39,897 nucleotides of DNA from an uncultured Clostridium sp. (GCA_948469315.1 CAOKLQ010000014.1:1-39897); one strand, 5' to 3'; shown: positions 26,032-35,237, numbered from the stretch's first letter. Made by a program: numbers and translations. The notes: generated by a model from the letters alone, not told the origin.

Positions 26032-27185
26032 ATGACAAAAAAAGTAAAAAGAAAATCAAACTTTGCTAATAATTCATTTGACTTTGTACTTTACATAACA
26101 GTTTTATTATTATTAAGTCTTGGACTAATAATGGTATTATCTGCAAGTTCACCATCAGCCTTAGCCGAAACAGGTGATGATAGTTATTTATATTTTAGAA
26201 AACAAGGAGTTTTAGCAGTAATTGGCTTAATTGCAATGCTATTTATTTCAAAGATTGATTATAGATTTTATAAAAAGTTTTATAAAATAGCATATTGGGG
26301 ATCTATAATTTTACTTTTATTAGTATTAGTTCCTGGAATAGGAAAATCCGTTAATGGAGCCAAAAGATGGGTTACACTTGGAATGCAATTTCAGCCATCA
26401 GAAATTGCAAAGATAGGATTAATTATATTTTATGCATCATATTTATCAGACCATAAAAAGGAATTAAATGGAATATGGGATGGATTTATAAAGCCACTTG
26501 CAATATTAATACCACCAATTTTAATTTTATTATTAATACAAGACCATTTAAGTGCATCAATAGTAATAATAATGGTAGTAGCCATAATGATGTTAATTAT
26601 AGGTTGTAAACTAAGATATTTCCTGACAGCAGGAACAATAGGAGCAGGAGGAGGAATTGCAGCTCTTGTAATTTTAGCAAAGGCAACAGGAAAGGGAAGT
26701 TTCAGACTTGCAAGAATAACATCATTTTTGGACCCTTGGCAAGATGCACAAGGATCTGGCTGGCAAATAATACAAAGTTTGTATGCAATAGGTTCAGGAG
26801 GACTATTTGGAGTAGGACTTCGGAGAAAGTAAGCAAAAATATTTATATATATCAGAACCACAAAATGACTTTATATTTGCAGTTATAGCAGAGGAATTAG
26901 GATTTATAGGATGTTTAATAATAATATCATTATTTGCAATATTTATATGGAGAGGAGTAGTAATTGCAATGAAAGCACCAGATACATTTGGAAGCCTTAT
27001 TGCAATAGGAATAACCTCACTAATAGGTATTCAAGCAATAATAAATATAGCAGTTGTTACATCATCAATGCCAGTAACAGGAATGGCACTTCCATTTTTT
27101 AGCTATGGAGGAACATCATTGCTGATATTATTATGTGGCGTACGGCGTACTATTAAACATATCAAGGGCATGTAAAAAAATATAA
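26032..27185 (+). CDS. ftsW: FtsW-type peptidoglycan polymerase, needing two +1 frameshifts
   Basis: SEDS-family glycosyltransferase of cell division that polymerises lipid II at the septum. ATG 26032 follows AAAGGAAG. The first frame ends after GGLFGVGL at CGG-AGA-AAG-TAA (26821). Dropping the C gives GLGESKQKYLYISEPQNDF, the exact family motif. That frame in turn runs off at CGG 27143, where PFFSYGGTSLLILLCGV is followed by nonsense; dropping the C gives GVGVLLNISRACKKI and a stop at 27183. With both shifts the product is 383 residues, normal for FtsW, with about ten membrane segments. No other defect is visible. Either the gene is expressed by recoding at CGG or both sites are errors. Confidence 0.85.
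26821..26823 (+). other. In-frame CGG, +1 shift site 1 (ftsW)
   Basis: Context GGA-CTT-CGG-AGA-AAG-TAA. Skipping the C gives GGA (Gly) of the conserved VGLG motif. The zero frame stops three codons later. Confidence 0.8.
27143..27145 (+). other. In-frame CGG, +1 shift site 2 (ftsW)
   Basis: Context GGC-GTA-CGG-CGT-ACT. CGG is in the frame reached after site 1. Skipping the C gives GGC (Gly) and the family end GVLLNIS. Confidence 0.75.
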
Positions 27186-27234
27186 GCATAAACATAAAAT
27201 GATGTTATGACATCAATAAAATTATAAGGGGAGT

Positions 27235-27283
27235 GGGACATATCTTATCATAGAAGAAAAGACCCTAGAAAGAGATATGTCCC
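27235..27283 (+). repeat. Eleven-base hairpin before murG
   Basis: GGGACATATCT (27235-27245) pairs perfectly with AGATATGTCCC (27273-27283) around 27 bases. There is no T tract. murG begins 30 bases later, so it may affect murG translation or mark an inserted repeat. Confidence 0.5.
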
Positions 27284-27312
27284 CTGTCATTAGACTAGAA
27301 AGGAAAAAAATC

Positions 27313-28434
27313 ATGAAAATATTGGTTGCAGCCGCAGGTTCTGGGGGACATATAAACCCAGCAATAGCAATAGCAAATAAAATAAAACAAGAAAACAAAA
27401 ATGCACAAATAACATTTGTAGGAACCACTAGAGGATTAGAAAACGACTTAGTACCAAGAGCAGGCTATGACTTAAAAACAATAGAAGTATATGGTATAAG
27501 TAGAGAAATTTCGGTACAAAATATAAGAAAAATATATAGAACATTAAAAGGATTTGGTGAGGCCAAAAGACTAATAAAAGAACATAAACCAGATTTAGTA
27601 ATAGGAACAGGTGGCTACATATGTGGGCCAATATTTTTAGTAGCTACAAAATATAAAATACCAACAGTATTACATGAAAGTAACGCATTTCCAGGAATGA
27701 CAATAAAAATGCTATCAAAAAAGGTAGACTTAATACTAACAGGATTTGAAGATGCAAAAATAAGGCTTCCAAAAGCAAAAAAAGTAGTAGTTACAGGAAC
27801 ACCAACAAAAGTAAGAAATTTAGAGCTAACAGATGTGCAAAAAAATGAAATAAAAGTAAAATTAGGATTTAACACAAATATGCCAGTAGTACTAGTGTTT
27901 GGTGGAAGCCAAGGAGCAAGTATAATTAACAAAACTTTAATAAATATAATAAAAAACAAAGTGAACAAAAACTACCAAATAATGTGGGCTGCAGGTCCAA
28001 AACAATATGATAAGATAAAAGAAATGTTAAAAAAAGAAAATATAGATATAAACAATATAAAAGCAGTAAAGATAGTTCCATATATATATAATATGGAAGA
28101 AGTACTAAATTGTTGTGATCTAGTAGTTGCAAGAAGCGGAGCAATGACAATAACTGAAATTGCAAAGGTAGGAAAGCCATCAATATTTATACCACTTGCA
28201 ATAGCAGCAGAAAATCATCAAGAATATAATAGCAAAGTATTGGTAAATAAAAATGCTGCTAAAATGATATTAGAAAAAGAATTAGATGAGAATATATTAA
28301 ATCAAGAAATAAATGATATTGTAAAAGATAAAGATAAAATGGAGCAAATGGGAAAAAACGCTAAACGAATAGATAGTCCAAATGTAGAAGAAAACATATA
28401 TAAACAAATAGAAAAGATAATAAATAAAAAATAG
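27313..28434 (+). CDS. murG: MurG glycosyltransferase (lipid II synthesis)
   Basis: MurG adds GlcNAc to lipid I on the inner face of the plasma membrane. The 373-residue form starts MKILVAAAGSGGHINPAIAI, and an earlier in-frame ATG at 27277 lies in the upstream hairpin. Visible family motifs are the glycine-rich loop GSGGH, HKPDLVIGTGGYICGP, LHESNAFPG, the donor-site VFGGSQGASIINKT, and CDLVVARSGAMTITE followed by GKPSIFIPLAIAAENHQEYN. Base composition matches its neighbours and no CGG codon is present in frame. The pilin-like gene follows after 11 bases, suggesting a shared transcript. Confidence 0.96.
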   Translation: MKILVAAAGSGGHINPAIAIANKIKQENKNAQITFVGTTRGLENDLVPRAGYDLKTIEVYGISREISVQNIRKIYRTLKGFGEAKRLIKEHKPDLVIGTGGYICGPIFLVATKYKIPTVLHESNAFPGMTIKMLSKKVDLILTGFEDAKIRLPKAKKVVVTGTPTKVRNLELTDVQKNEIKVKLGFNTNMPVVLVFGGSQGASIINKTLINIIKNKVNKNYQIMWAAGPKQYDKIKEMLKKENIDINNIKAVKIVPYIYNMEEVLNCCDLVVARSGAMTITEIAKVGKPSIFIPLAIAAENHQEYNSKVLVNKNAAKMILEKELDENILNQEINDIVKDKDKMEQMGKNAKRIDSPNVEENIYKQIEKIINKK

Positions 28435-28445
28435 GAGGAAAACAA

Positions 28446-29064
28446 ATGAGAAAGATGAATTCTAAAGTGACTGGCGTTGTAAGAGAACGGTAATTCGGCA
28501 ATAACATTAATTGCCTTAATCATTACAATAATAGTATTATTAATATTATCAGGAATAACCCTAAATATGATAGTAGGAGAAAACGGAATAATACAAAAAG
28601 CAACAATAGCAAAAGAAAAGACAATTAAAGAACAAGAAGAAGAAAAGGAAAAATTAGAAGATCTAAAAAATAAATTGCAAACTACATCAAATCGTGATGA
28701 GATAACATTAAAAAAAGTAGATACATTATATGAATCTACAACATATACAGGAACGATAACTCTTAATGGAATAGTTACAGATTATGATTGTTTAATTGTT
28801 TTTGCAAATGCTAGTCATAATAATAGTTCTACATCAACGACAATTGGTGGTACAAGTACAATAATTGATGCTTCAAATATAACTATAGGAGATTGGAATA
28901 CAAAAGGAATAACAACATATGCACTAGGAACAAATTATAATTCATCATGGTATTACTGGCTTCAGTTTTTCTTTTCAATGGATAACCAGTGTACTATACT
29001 TGAAAGATATAGTGCTGGATTTAATAATCCAAAAATAGTAAAAATAATAGGAATAAAAAAATAG
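28446..29064 (+). CDS. Type IV pilin-like secreted protein, needing one +1 frameshift
   Basis: ATG 28446 follows AGGAGGAAAACAA at ideal distance, but the frame stops after 15 codons at CGG-TAA. Skipping the C of CGG (28488) gives REGNSAITLIALIITIIVLL, a prepilin-type N-terminal helix that continues to a stop at 29062. The joined product has 205 residues: a short basic leader, one hydrophobic helix, a charged coiled region (QEEEKEKLEDLKNKLQ) and a beta-rich, Ser/Thr/Asn-rich C-terminal domain without cysteine pairs. Pseudopilin-like proteins of this kind are common in Clostridia and usually surface-exposed. No pilus assembly genes are nearby. The strong start site before the CGG argues that the first 14 codons are translated. 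Confidence 0.7.
28488..28490 (+). other. In-frame CGG, +1 shift site 3 (pilin-like gene)
   Basis: Context AGA-GAA-CGG-TAA. Skipping the C gives GGT (Gly) and opens the prepilin helix. The zero-frame stop is the very next codon. Confidence 0.75.
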
Positions 29065-29090
29065 AATTAGTTACAAATTTAATAAAGTAT

Positions 29091-29118
29091 AAGGACATAG
29101 TTTGAAATGTCCTTTTTT
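29091..29118 (+). terminator. Terminator after the pilin-like gene
   Basis: AAGGACAT (29091-29098) pairs with ATGTCCTT (29107-29114), followed by a run of T. Confidence 0.85.
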
Positions 29119-29199
29119 GTTTTGAATTTTATTTTAATATGCTATTGTTAAAATTAACTTTATATAATATAATAAAAAGCTAATAGAAGGAGAAGAAAA

Positions 29200-32157
29200 G
29201 TGGAAAATTATAGAAATTTTAAACAAATAGTAAATACATTTTATACACAAGAACTAAATCAAACTCAAAATAATATAGAAACAATAAATATAGAATATGA
29301 TAATATAAAAATAGTACCAAAGCTATTGTTTGATGAAATATATAATAAAATAATTGTAGAATTTAAAGTAGGAAAAGACCAATTTTATAAAATAAAAAGC
29401 TTGCCAGAATTCTATGATAGAATAAAAGAAAATAAAAGATATAAATATGGAAGTAAACTAGAATTTGTACATAATGAAGAAAACTTTGATAAACAAAGTA
29501 AACAATTATTAAAATTCATACTAAAATATGCAGATATAATAAAGTATGCAAATGATAGCTCAAGATATGTTCATAGATATTATGGTAAAAAAATAAGTGA
29601 AAGTAGCATATATCTTAACGAGAATTCATTAGATGAAATATTTGAAATATTAAAGGGAAGAAAAATAGAAATTGAAAAAGAAGGAAAATTAAGAAAAATA
29701 ACATTTATTCCAAGTGGTCCCAATATAGAATTTTATCTAAATAAAATAAATGAAAATGAATATTCACTAACACATAATTTAGATAACTATAATTATATTT
29801 TATTAGATGGTGAAAAATATTGTTATATAATAATTGACGAATTTTTATATAGATCAAATAAAGATGTAAAAAATACTATATTTATGCTATTAGATATATT
29901 TAAGAAAAACTTATGCAATGAGATAAAGTTTTCTAAAAATAATTTATCAGAATTTTTTAGTTTAATAAGTCCAAAAATAAAAGATAATTTAGAATTAAAA
30001 ACAGATGAAAGTCAAATAAAAAAATATATTCCACAAAAACTAGGAGTAAAAATTTTTTTAGATTATGATAAAAATAATTTTATTATAGCAGAGGTTAAAT
30101 TTTGCTATGGAGATATAGAGTTTAATCCAGTAGAAGAAAATAAGAATATAGCAATTGCAAGAAATGCAATAGAAGAAGCAGAAGCACTAAATATTTTAAG
30201 AAAAACTGGTTTTATGTTAGATAATAAAAATAAAAGATTTGTACTTGCCTCAGATAAGGAAATTTATGAATTTTTAGATAAAGATATAGAAAATTATATG
30301 CAGAAATTTGAAGTATTAGTTACTAATAATTTTAAAACAAAAAATATAAGTAAACCAAAAATTGGAAATATAGGTGTAAAAATAGAAAATAATTTACTAA
30401 GTATAAATTTAGAAAATATGTTTTTTTATAAAGAAGATTTAAAAGAGATTTTGCAAAAATATATTTTAAAGAAAAAATACCATAGATTAAAAGATGGAAC
30501 ATTTTTAAAATTAGAAGAAAATGAGGATATAGAATTTTTAAATAATTTACAGACAGGTCTTGGAATAAATTATGAAGAAATAAAAAATGGAAAAATAAAT
30601 TTACCTATATATAGAAGTATGTATTTAGAAGAGATTCTAAAAAAACTAAAAAATAACTCAATAAGAAAAGACGACAATTATAAGAAAATAGTAGGAGAAT
30701 TGTCAAAAGAAAATTTAAATGAAAGTACATGCTTACCTCAGAATATTAAAGGAAGCTTAAGGAAATATCAAAAAGATGGATTCGAATGGCTTAGAACATT
30801 AGAAAGATATGGATTAGGTGGAATCTTAGCAGATGATATGGGACTTGGAAAAACTATACAAATTATAGCAGTTTTACTAAAATATAAACAAGAAAACAAA
30901 GATATTTTGCCATCAATAGTAATTGCACCAAGTTCACTTACATTAAATTGGAAAAATGAAATAGAAAAGTTTGCACCTAGTATAAATGCAATGGTAATTA
31001 GTGGAAATATAAATACAAGAAAAGAAAAAATAGACAATATTTGGGATTACGATTTAGTTATAACATCATATGATTTGTTAAAAAGAGATTTGGAATTATA
31101 TCAAGAAAAAAATTATAAGTTCAAATATTCAATAGCAGATGAAGCACAATACATAAAAAATAGCAATACACTAAATGCTAAAGCTTTAAAATCTATTTGT
31201 GCAACTACTAAATTTGCATTAACAGGAACTCCAATAGAAAATTCGCTATCAGAACTATGGTCAATTTTTGATTATATAATGCCAGGATATATGTTTAAAT
31301 ATAGCAAATTTAAACAATTATATGAAATGCCAATAATAAAGCAAGAAGATAGCAAAGCAATGCAAAAATTAAAAATGCTAATAGAGCCATTTATTTTAAG
31401 GAGAACTAAAAAAGAAGTATTAACAGAACTTCCAGAAAAAACAATAACAATATTAAATAATGAGATGGAAGAAGAACAACAAAAAATGTATAATGCATAT
31501 CTAGCACAAGCAAAACAAGAAGCATTAAATGAAATTAATATAAATGGAATAGAGAAATCTCATATAAAAATATTAGCACTACTTACAAGATTGAGACAAA
31601 TATGTTGTCATCCAAGTTTATTTACCCAAAATTATCAAGAAGGAAGTAGTAAATTAAATCAATGTATACAAATAATAAAAGATGGAATTGAATCAGGACA
31701 TAAAATACTATTATTTTCAAGTTATACATCAATGTTTGATATAATAGAAAAAAGTTTGCAAGATGAAGATATTAATTATTACAAATTAACAGGAAAAACA
31801 AATGTAAATGAAAGAATTGAGTTAGTTGAAGATTTTAATGAAAATGAAGAAATAAAAGTATTTTTAATATCACTAAAAGCAGGAGGGACAGGACTTAATT
31901 TAACAGGGGCAGATATGGTAATACACTATGATCCCTGGTGGAATATATCAGCAGAAAATCAAGCAACAGATAGAGCATATAGAATAGGACAAAAAAACAA
32001 TGTGCAAGTATATAAATTAATAACTAAAAATTCAATAGAAGAAAAAATATATAACTTGCAAGAAAGAAAATCTAAATTAATAGAAGATGTATTAAATACC
32101 CAAACAACATTTATAAATAAATTAAGCAAGGACGAAATAATGAGTCTATTCGAATAA
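29200..32157 (+). CDS. SNF2-family helicase-like ATPase
   Basis: The 985-residue protein has a bacterial SNF2-associated N-terminal half (to about residue 500) and a two-lobe ATPase. Visible motifs are Walker A DDMGLGKTIQ (K551, T552), motif Ia APSSLTLNWKNEI, the DEAQ box (residues 647-650), LTGTPIENSLSELWSIFDY, and in lobe two SLKAGGTGLNLTGADMVIHYDPWWN and QATDRAYRIGQ. Such proteins move along DNA to displace bound proteins; the bacterial function is uncertain. Start is GTG, with AGAAGGAGAAG upstream. No in-frame CGG occurs in its 985 codons and the frame is intact. It appears to be a separate transcription unit after a terminator. Confidence 0.92.
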   Translation: MENYRNFKQIVNTFYTQELNQTQNNIETINIEYDNIKIVPKLLFDEIYNKIIVEFKVGKDQFYKIKSLPEFYDRIKENKRYKYGSKLEFVHNEENFDKQSKQLLKFILKYADIIKYANDSSRYVHRYYGKKISESSIYLNENSLDEIFEILKGRKIEIEKEGKLRKITFIPSGPNIEFYLNKINENEYSLTHNLDNYNYILLDGEKYCYIIIDEFLYRSNKDVKNTIFMLLDIFKKNLCNEIKFSKNNLSEFFSLISPKIKDNLELKTDESQIKKYIPQKLGVKIFLDYDKNNFIIAEVKFCYGDIEFNPVEENKNIAIARNAIEEAEALNILRKTGFMLDNKNKRFVLASDKEIYEFLDKDIENYMQKFEVLVTNNFKTKNISKPKIGNIGVKIENNLLSINLENMFFYKEDLKEILQKYILKKKYHRLKDGTFLKLEENEDIEFLNNLQTGLGINYEEIKNGKINLPIYRSMYLEEILKKLKNNSIRKDDNYKKIVGELSKENLNESTCLPQNIKGSLRKYQKDGFEWLRTLERYGLGGILADDMGLGKTIQIIAVLLKYKQENKDILPSIVIAPSSLTLNWKNEIEKFAPSINAMVISGNINTRKEKIDNIWDYDLVITSYDLLKRDLELYQEKNYKFKYSIADEAQYIKNSNTLNAKALKSICATTKFALTGTPIENSLSELWSIFDYIMPGYMFKYSKFKQLYEMPIIKQEDSKAMQKLKMLIEPFILRRTKKEVLTELPEKTITILNNEMEEEQQKMYNAYLAQAKQEALNEININGIEKSHIKILALLTRLRQICCHPSLFTQNYQEGSSKLNQCIQIIKDGIESGHKILLFSSYTSMFDIIEKSLQDEDINYYKLTGKTNVNERIELVEDFNENEEIKVFLISLKAGGTGLNLTGADMVIHYDPWWNISAENQATDRAYRIGQKNNVQVYKLITKNSIEEKIYNLQERKSKLIEDVLNTQTTFINKLSKDEIMSLFE

Positions 32158-32171
32158 AAATGTAATAAATA

Positions 32172-32326
32172 AAAAAAGGTTATTATATGTTTTTACGAGT
32201 AACTCCCAACATCGAACAAGCTATAAAACTAAAAAAATTGAAGTTTAAATTTTTTTAGTCTAACATCTTGTATCTTGTTGGTTCCTCCGAATGTTACTTC
32301 GTAAAAAATATAATACCTTTTTAAAT
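32172..32326 (+). repeat. Large imperfect palindrome between the SNF2 gene and trmFO
   Basis: The outer arms (32172-32203 and 32293-32326) share TTTTTACGAGTAAC and GTTACTTCGTAAAAA. Inside are CCAACA / TGTTGG and a perfect 12-base stem ACTAAAAAAATT / AATTTTTTTAGT (32228-32239, 32248-32259). The size and nested stems resemble a non-autonomous hairpin element; the sequence differs from families I to III. Confidence 0.6.
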
Positions 32327-32353
32327 AAAATTATTAAAATTGAAAGGAATAAA

Positions 32354-33732
32354 ATGAAAGATTATATAAATGTAATAGGTGGAGGTCTAGCAGGATGTGA
32401 GGCAGCATACCAAATTGCCAAAAGAGGGATAAAAGTAAAATTATATGAAATGAAACCACAAAAATTTTCACCAGCACATACAAATAAAAACTTAGCAGAA
32501 ATAGTATGTAGTAATTCATTTAAATCTAATTTACATACAAATGCTTGTGGAGTATTAAAAGAAGAATTAAGATTATTAGATTCGTTGCTAATAAAAATAG
32601 CAGATAAAACCTCAGTTCCAGCAGGACAGGCATTAGCAGTAGATAGAGAGGAGTTTTCCAAAAAAGTTACACAAGAAATAAAAAACAATCCATTAATAGA
32701 AATTATAAATGAAGAAATTGGAGATAATTTTGAAGAAATTTCTAAAGATGTAATAACATTAATTGCAACAGGCCCCCTAACATCGGAAATAATGGCAAAA
32801 CAAATTTCAAAATTAACAGGAGAAGAAAAATTATACTTTTATGATGCAGCAGCGCCAATAGTTACAAAAGAAAGTATAAATTTTAATATAGCTTTTTATG
32901 GCAATAGATATGACCAAGAAAAGAAAAAAGCCGAAAGTGAAGAAAAATGGAAAAAAAGACTAGAGACTCGGAGAAAAAAGTTATATCAATTTACCAATGA
33001 ATAAGCAAGAGTATGAAAATTTTGTAAAAGAACTTGTAAATGCAAAAGTAGTAGAGTTACATGAATTTGAGAAAAAAGAAATATTTGAACGGTTGTATGC
33101 CAATAGAAGTAATGGCAAAAAGAGGAATAGACACATTAAGATTTGGACCGCTAAAGCCAGTAGGATTTGATGATCCTAGGTATTGCAAAAGGCCATATGC
33201 TGTAATACAATTAAGGCAAGATGATAATGCGGCAAGTATATATAATTTAGTAGGATTTCAAACAAATCTGAAATTTGCAGAACAAAAAAGAATACTTCAA
33301 ATGATACCAGGTTTAGAAAATGCTGAATTTGTAAAATATGGAGTAATGCATAGAAACACATATATAAATTCAAGTAAATTATTAGATGAAACATATAACT
33401 TAAAGAAGAATAATAATATATATTTTGCAGGACAAATAACAGGAGTAGAAGGATATGTAGAATCAATTTCATCTGGGATGGTTGCAAGTTTAAATGCAGT
33501 AGCACAATTTAAAAATAAAGAAAAAGTTATATTCCCAGAAACAACAATAATTGGAGCTTTATCGAAGTATATTTCTACACCAAATAACAGATTTCAGCCA
33601 ATGAATGCAAACTTTGGAATATTGCCTCTTTTAGAAGAAAAGATAAAAGATAAAAAATTAAAATACACAAAATTAGCTAATAAAGCGTTAGAAAGTTTAA
33701 AAACTTGCCAAAATTATGTAAATATGTTATAA
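32354..33732 (+). CDS. trmFO: tRNA m5U54 methyltransferase TrmFO, needing two +1 frameshifts
   Basis: TrmFO is the folate- and FAD-dependent enzyme that makes 5-methyluridine 54 in tRNA. ATG 32354 follows GAAAGGAAT and gives [20 protein letters not shown], the FAD-binding site, then [10 protein letters not shown] and [11 protein letters not shown]. The frame fails at CGG 32969; skipping the C gives [17 protein letters not shown], the family sequence. It fails again at CGG 33090; skipping the C gives [22 protein letters not shown], a hallmark motif with the catalytic-region cysteine. With both shifts the product has 458 residues. A lysine/glutamate-rich insert of nearly 20 residues ([17 protein letters not shown]) precedes site 1. 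Otherwise the sequence is normal to the end. Confidence 0.88.
32969..32971 (+). other. In-frame CGG, +1 shift site 4 (trmFO)
   Basis: Context GAG-ACT-CGG-AGA-AAA. Skipping the C gives GGA (Gly). The nine bases TCGGAGAAA are identical to those at ftsW site 1. Confidence 0.8.
33090..33092 (+). other. In-frame CGG, +1 shift site 5 (trmFO)
   Basis: Context TTT-GAA-CGG-TTG-TAT, in the frame reached after site 4. Skipping the C gives GGT (Gly) of the invariant [13 protein letters not shown] motif. The seven bases GAACGGT are shared with the pilin site. Confidence 0.85.
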
Positions 33733-33767
33733 TAAATAAGTGTTAAATTAATAAAGGAGATATGATT

Positions 33768-35222
33768 ATGGAAGAAAATAAATTAAAAGAAATATTAGAA
33801 AAAATTAAAGAAGTTAATAAAAAGAAAATGAGACTAAAAGAGAGTTATGAAGAAGCTAAAAGTGAATATGGAGAAAATAGTGGTATTGCTAGATTAATAA
33901 ATATAAATTTAGAAAAAACTGAAAAAGAAGAAAAAGAGAATTTAGATAATATATATAATCAAAAATTAAAACTACAAGAAGAATTAAAAGAATTAGAAGA
34001 AAAAAGAAAAGTTTTACAAATTGACAAAGAATATGCAGAGTCTTTAATAAAAACAGATGAAAAAAATGATGATACAAAAATTGATGCAATACAGATACAA
34101 AGAAAAGATAAATTTAAAGAGTTAAATGATCAAATAATTAATGTTAATAATGAAATTTCAGAGAAAATAAATATAATAGAACAAATAGATAATGAATTAA
34201 ATTTATTTAATTATATAGAAAATGAAAAAGCAGTAGAAAATAACCCCAATTTAAAAGATGAAGAAATAAGTAAGGATCCACAAGATAGTATTATAAAAGA
34301 TATAACTAAAGGAATTCAAAATAAACTACAAGAAGAAGTGGATTTAGTAAAAGAGAATAACGAAAATGATAATATTATAGATAAAAAAATAATGGCAGAT
34401 AAAGCAAAGCAAATGGGTAATAATATTATAAAAGAAATGGGACAAGATTATAAGAATACATATATTTATAGTGTAGCCAAAAAAGAAGAGACACCTAAAA
34501 TAGATGATAGAAAGCCTGAGGATCCATATAAAGAAGGAGAAGAGTTACCAAAAGAGCAAGTAGAAGGATTGGAAAATATAGAAAAAACAAAAGATAATAT
34601 TAAAATTAATACAAATGAGTCAGAAGGAAAACAAAAAGACACAAATGCAAAGAAGCCAAAAGAAAAACCACAAAGAAATATATTAAAAATAAAATTAAGC
34701 AAGATATTAAAAAATTTTATAGACTTTTTAAGTATAACACTAGATAAGATAAAACTATCACGTGAAAAAGCAATTCTAAGATTACAAGAATATAATGATA
34801 AAATAGAGGATATGCCACAAGAAGAATATGATTTACTTAATGATACACCATTAGAAGAATTATTAAATAATATGAGTAAAGAAAAATACTCAGACTCGGA
34901 TTTAGAAAATATAAAAGATTATGCAAATAAATATGGTGAAAAAGATGCAAAAAGAAGATATAAAAAACAATTATCAGAAGCGAAGATAACTATTGATGTA
35001 GAAAAAATAATAAAAGAAAGAGAGAAAAAAGATAAAGGGAGTTTTATAGAAAGATATGACAATCAAGATGGTCATATAGAAAGAATTGCTATAGAAAAAA
35101 TAAAAAAAATAGAAATAGTACAAGGAGAAATTGTTCCAAAAGGAGAGTATAAGTATAATAGTACAGATAAAAAAGTAGTTGTAGATGGAGAATTTAGTGA
35201 TATAGAAAAAGGAACTATATAA
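33768..35222 (+). CDS. Hypothetical charged coiled-coil protein, 484 aa
   Basis: The family is not recognised. The protein is very rich in Lys and Glu, with long predicted coiled coils at residues 1-150 (KLQEELKELEEKRKVLQ) and an acidic low-complexity middle (about 150-310). A basic amphipathic stretch near 310-345 (KIKLSKILKNFIDFLSITL) is followed by a small C-terminal region containing KIEIVQGEIVPKGEY. It has no signal peptide and no clear membrane span, though the basic stretch could touch the membrane. ATG 33768 is at a better distance from AAAGGAGA than the ATG at 33762. It may be co-transcribed with trmFO, 35 bases upstream. Confidence 0.7.
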   Translation: MEENKLKEILEKIKEVNKKKMRLKESYEEAKSEYGENSGIARLININLEKTEKEEKENLDNIYNQKLKLQEELKELEEKRKVLQIDKEYAESLIKTDEKNDDTKIDAIQIQRKDKFKELNDQIINVNNEISEKINIIEQIDNELNLFNYIENEKAVENNPNLKDEEISKDPQDSIIKDITKGIQNKLQEEVDLVKENNENDNIIDKKIMADKAKQMGNNIIKEMGQDYKNTYIYSVAKKEETPKIDDRKPEDPYKEGEELPKEQVEGLENIEKTKDNIKINTNESEGKQKDTNAKKPKEKPQRNILKIKLSKILKNFIDFLSITLDKIKLSREKAILRLQEYNDKIEDMPQEEYDLLNDTPLEELLNNMSKEKYSDSDLENIKDYANKYGEKDAKRRYKKQLSEAKITIDVEKIIKEREKKDKGSFIERYDNQDGHIERIAIEKIKKIEIVQGEIVPKGEYKYNSTDKKVVVDGEFSDIEKGTI

Positions 35223-35237
35223 ATATTTCACAAAATA

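Noticed and set aside
26911..27102. Separate 63-residue ORF inside ftsW
   Set aside because: Its Asn/Ile-rich translation has no family support, and the region is explained by the ftsW frame after the first CGG site.
26821..33092. CGG reassigned to another amino acid (such as Trp or Gln)
   Set aside because: A reassigned codon would keep the frame. At all five sites the family sequence continues in the +1 frame, so a simple reassignment does not explain them.
26032..33732. Calling ftsW, the pilin-like gene and trmFO ordinary pseudogenes
   Set aside because: Each breaks only at in-frame CGG codons, the repaired proteins are full length with all family motifs, and no other stop or deletion is present. 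Random decay would not show this pattern.
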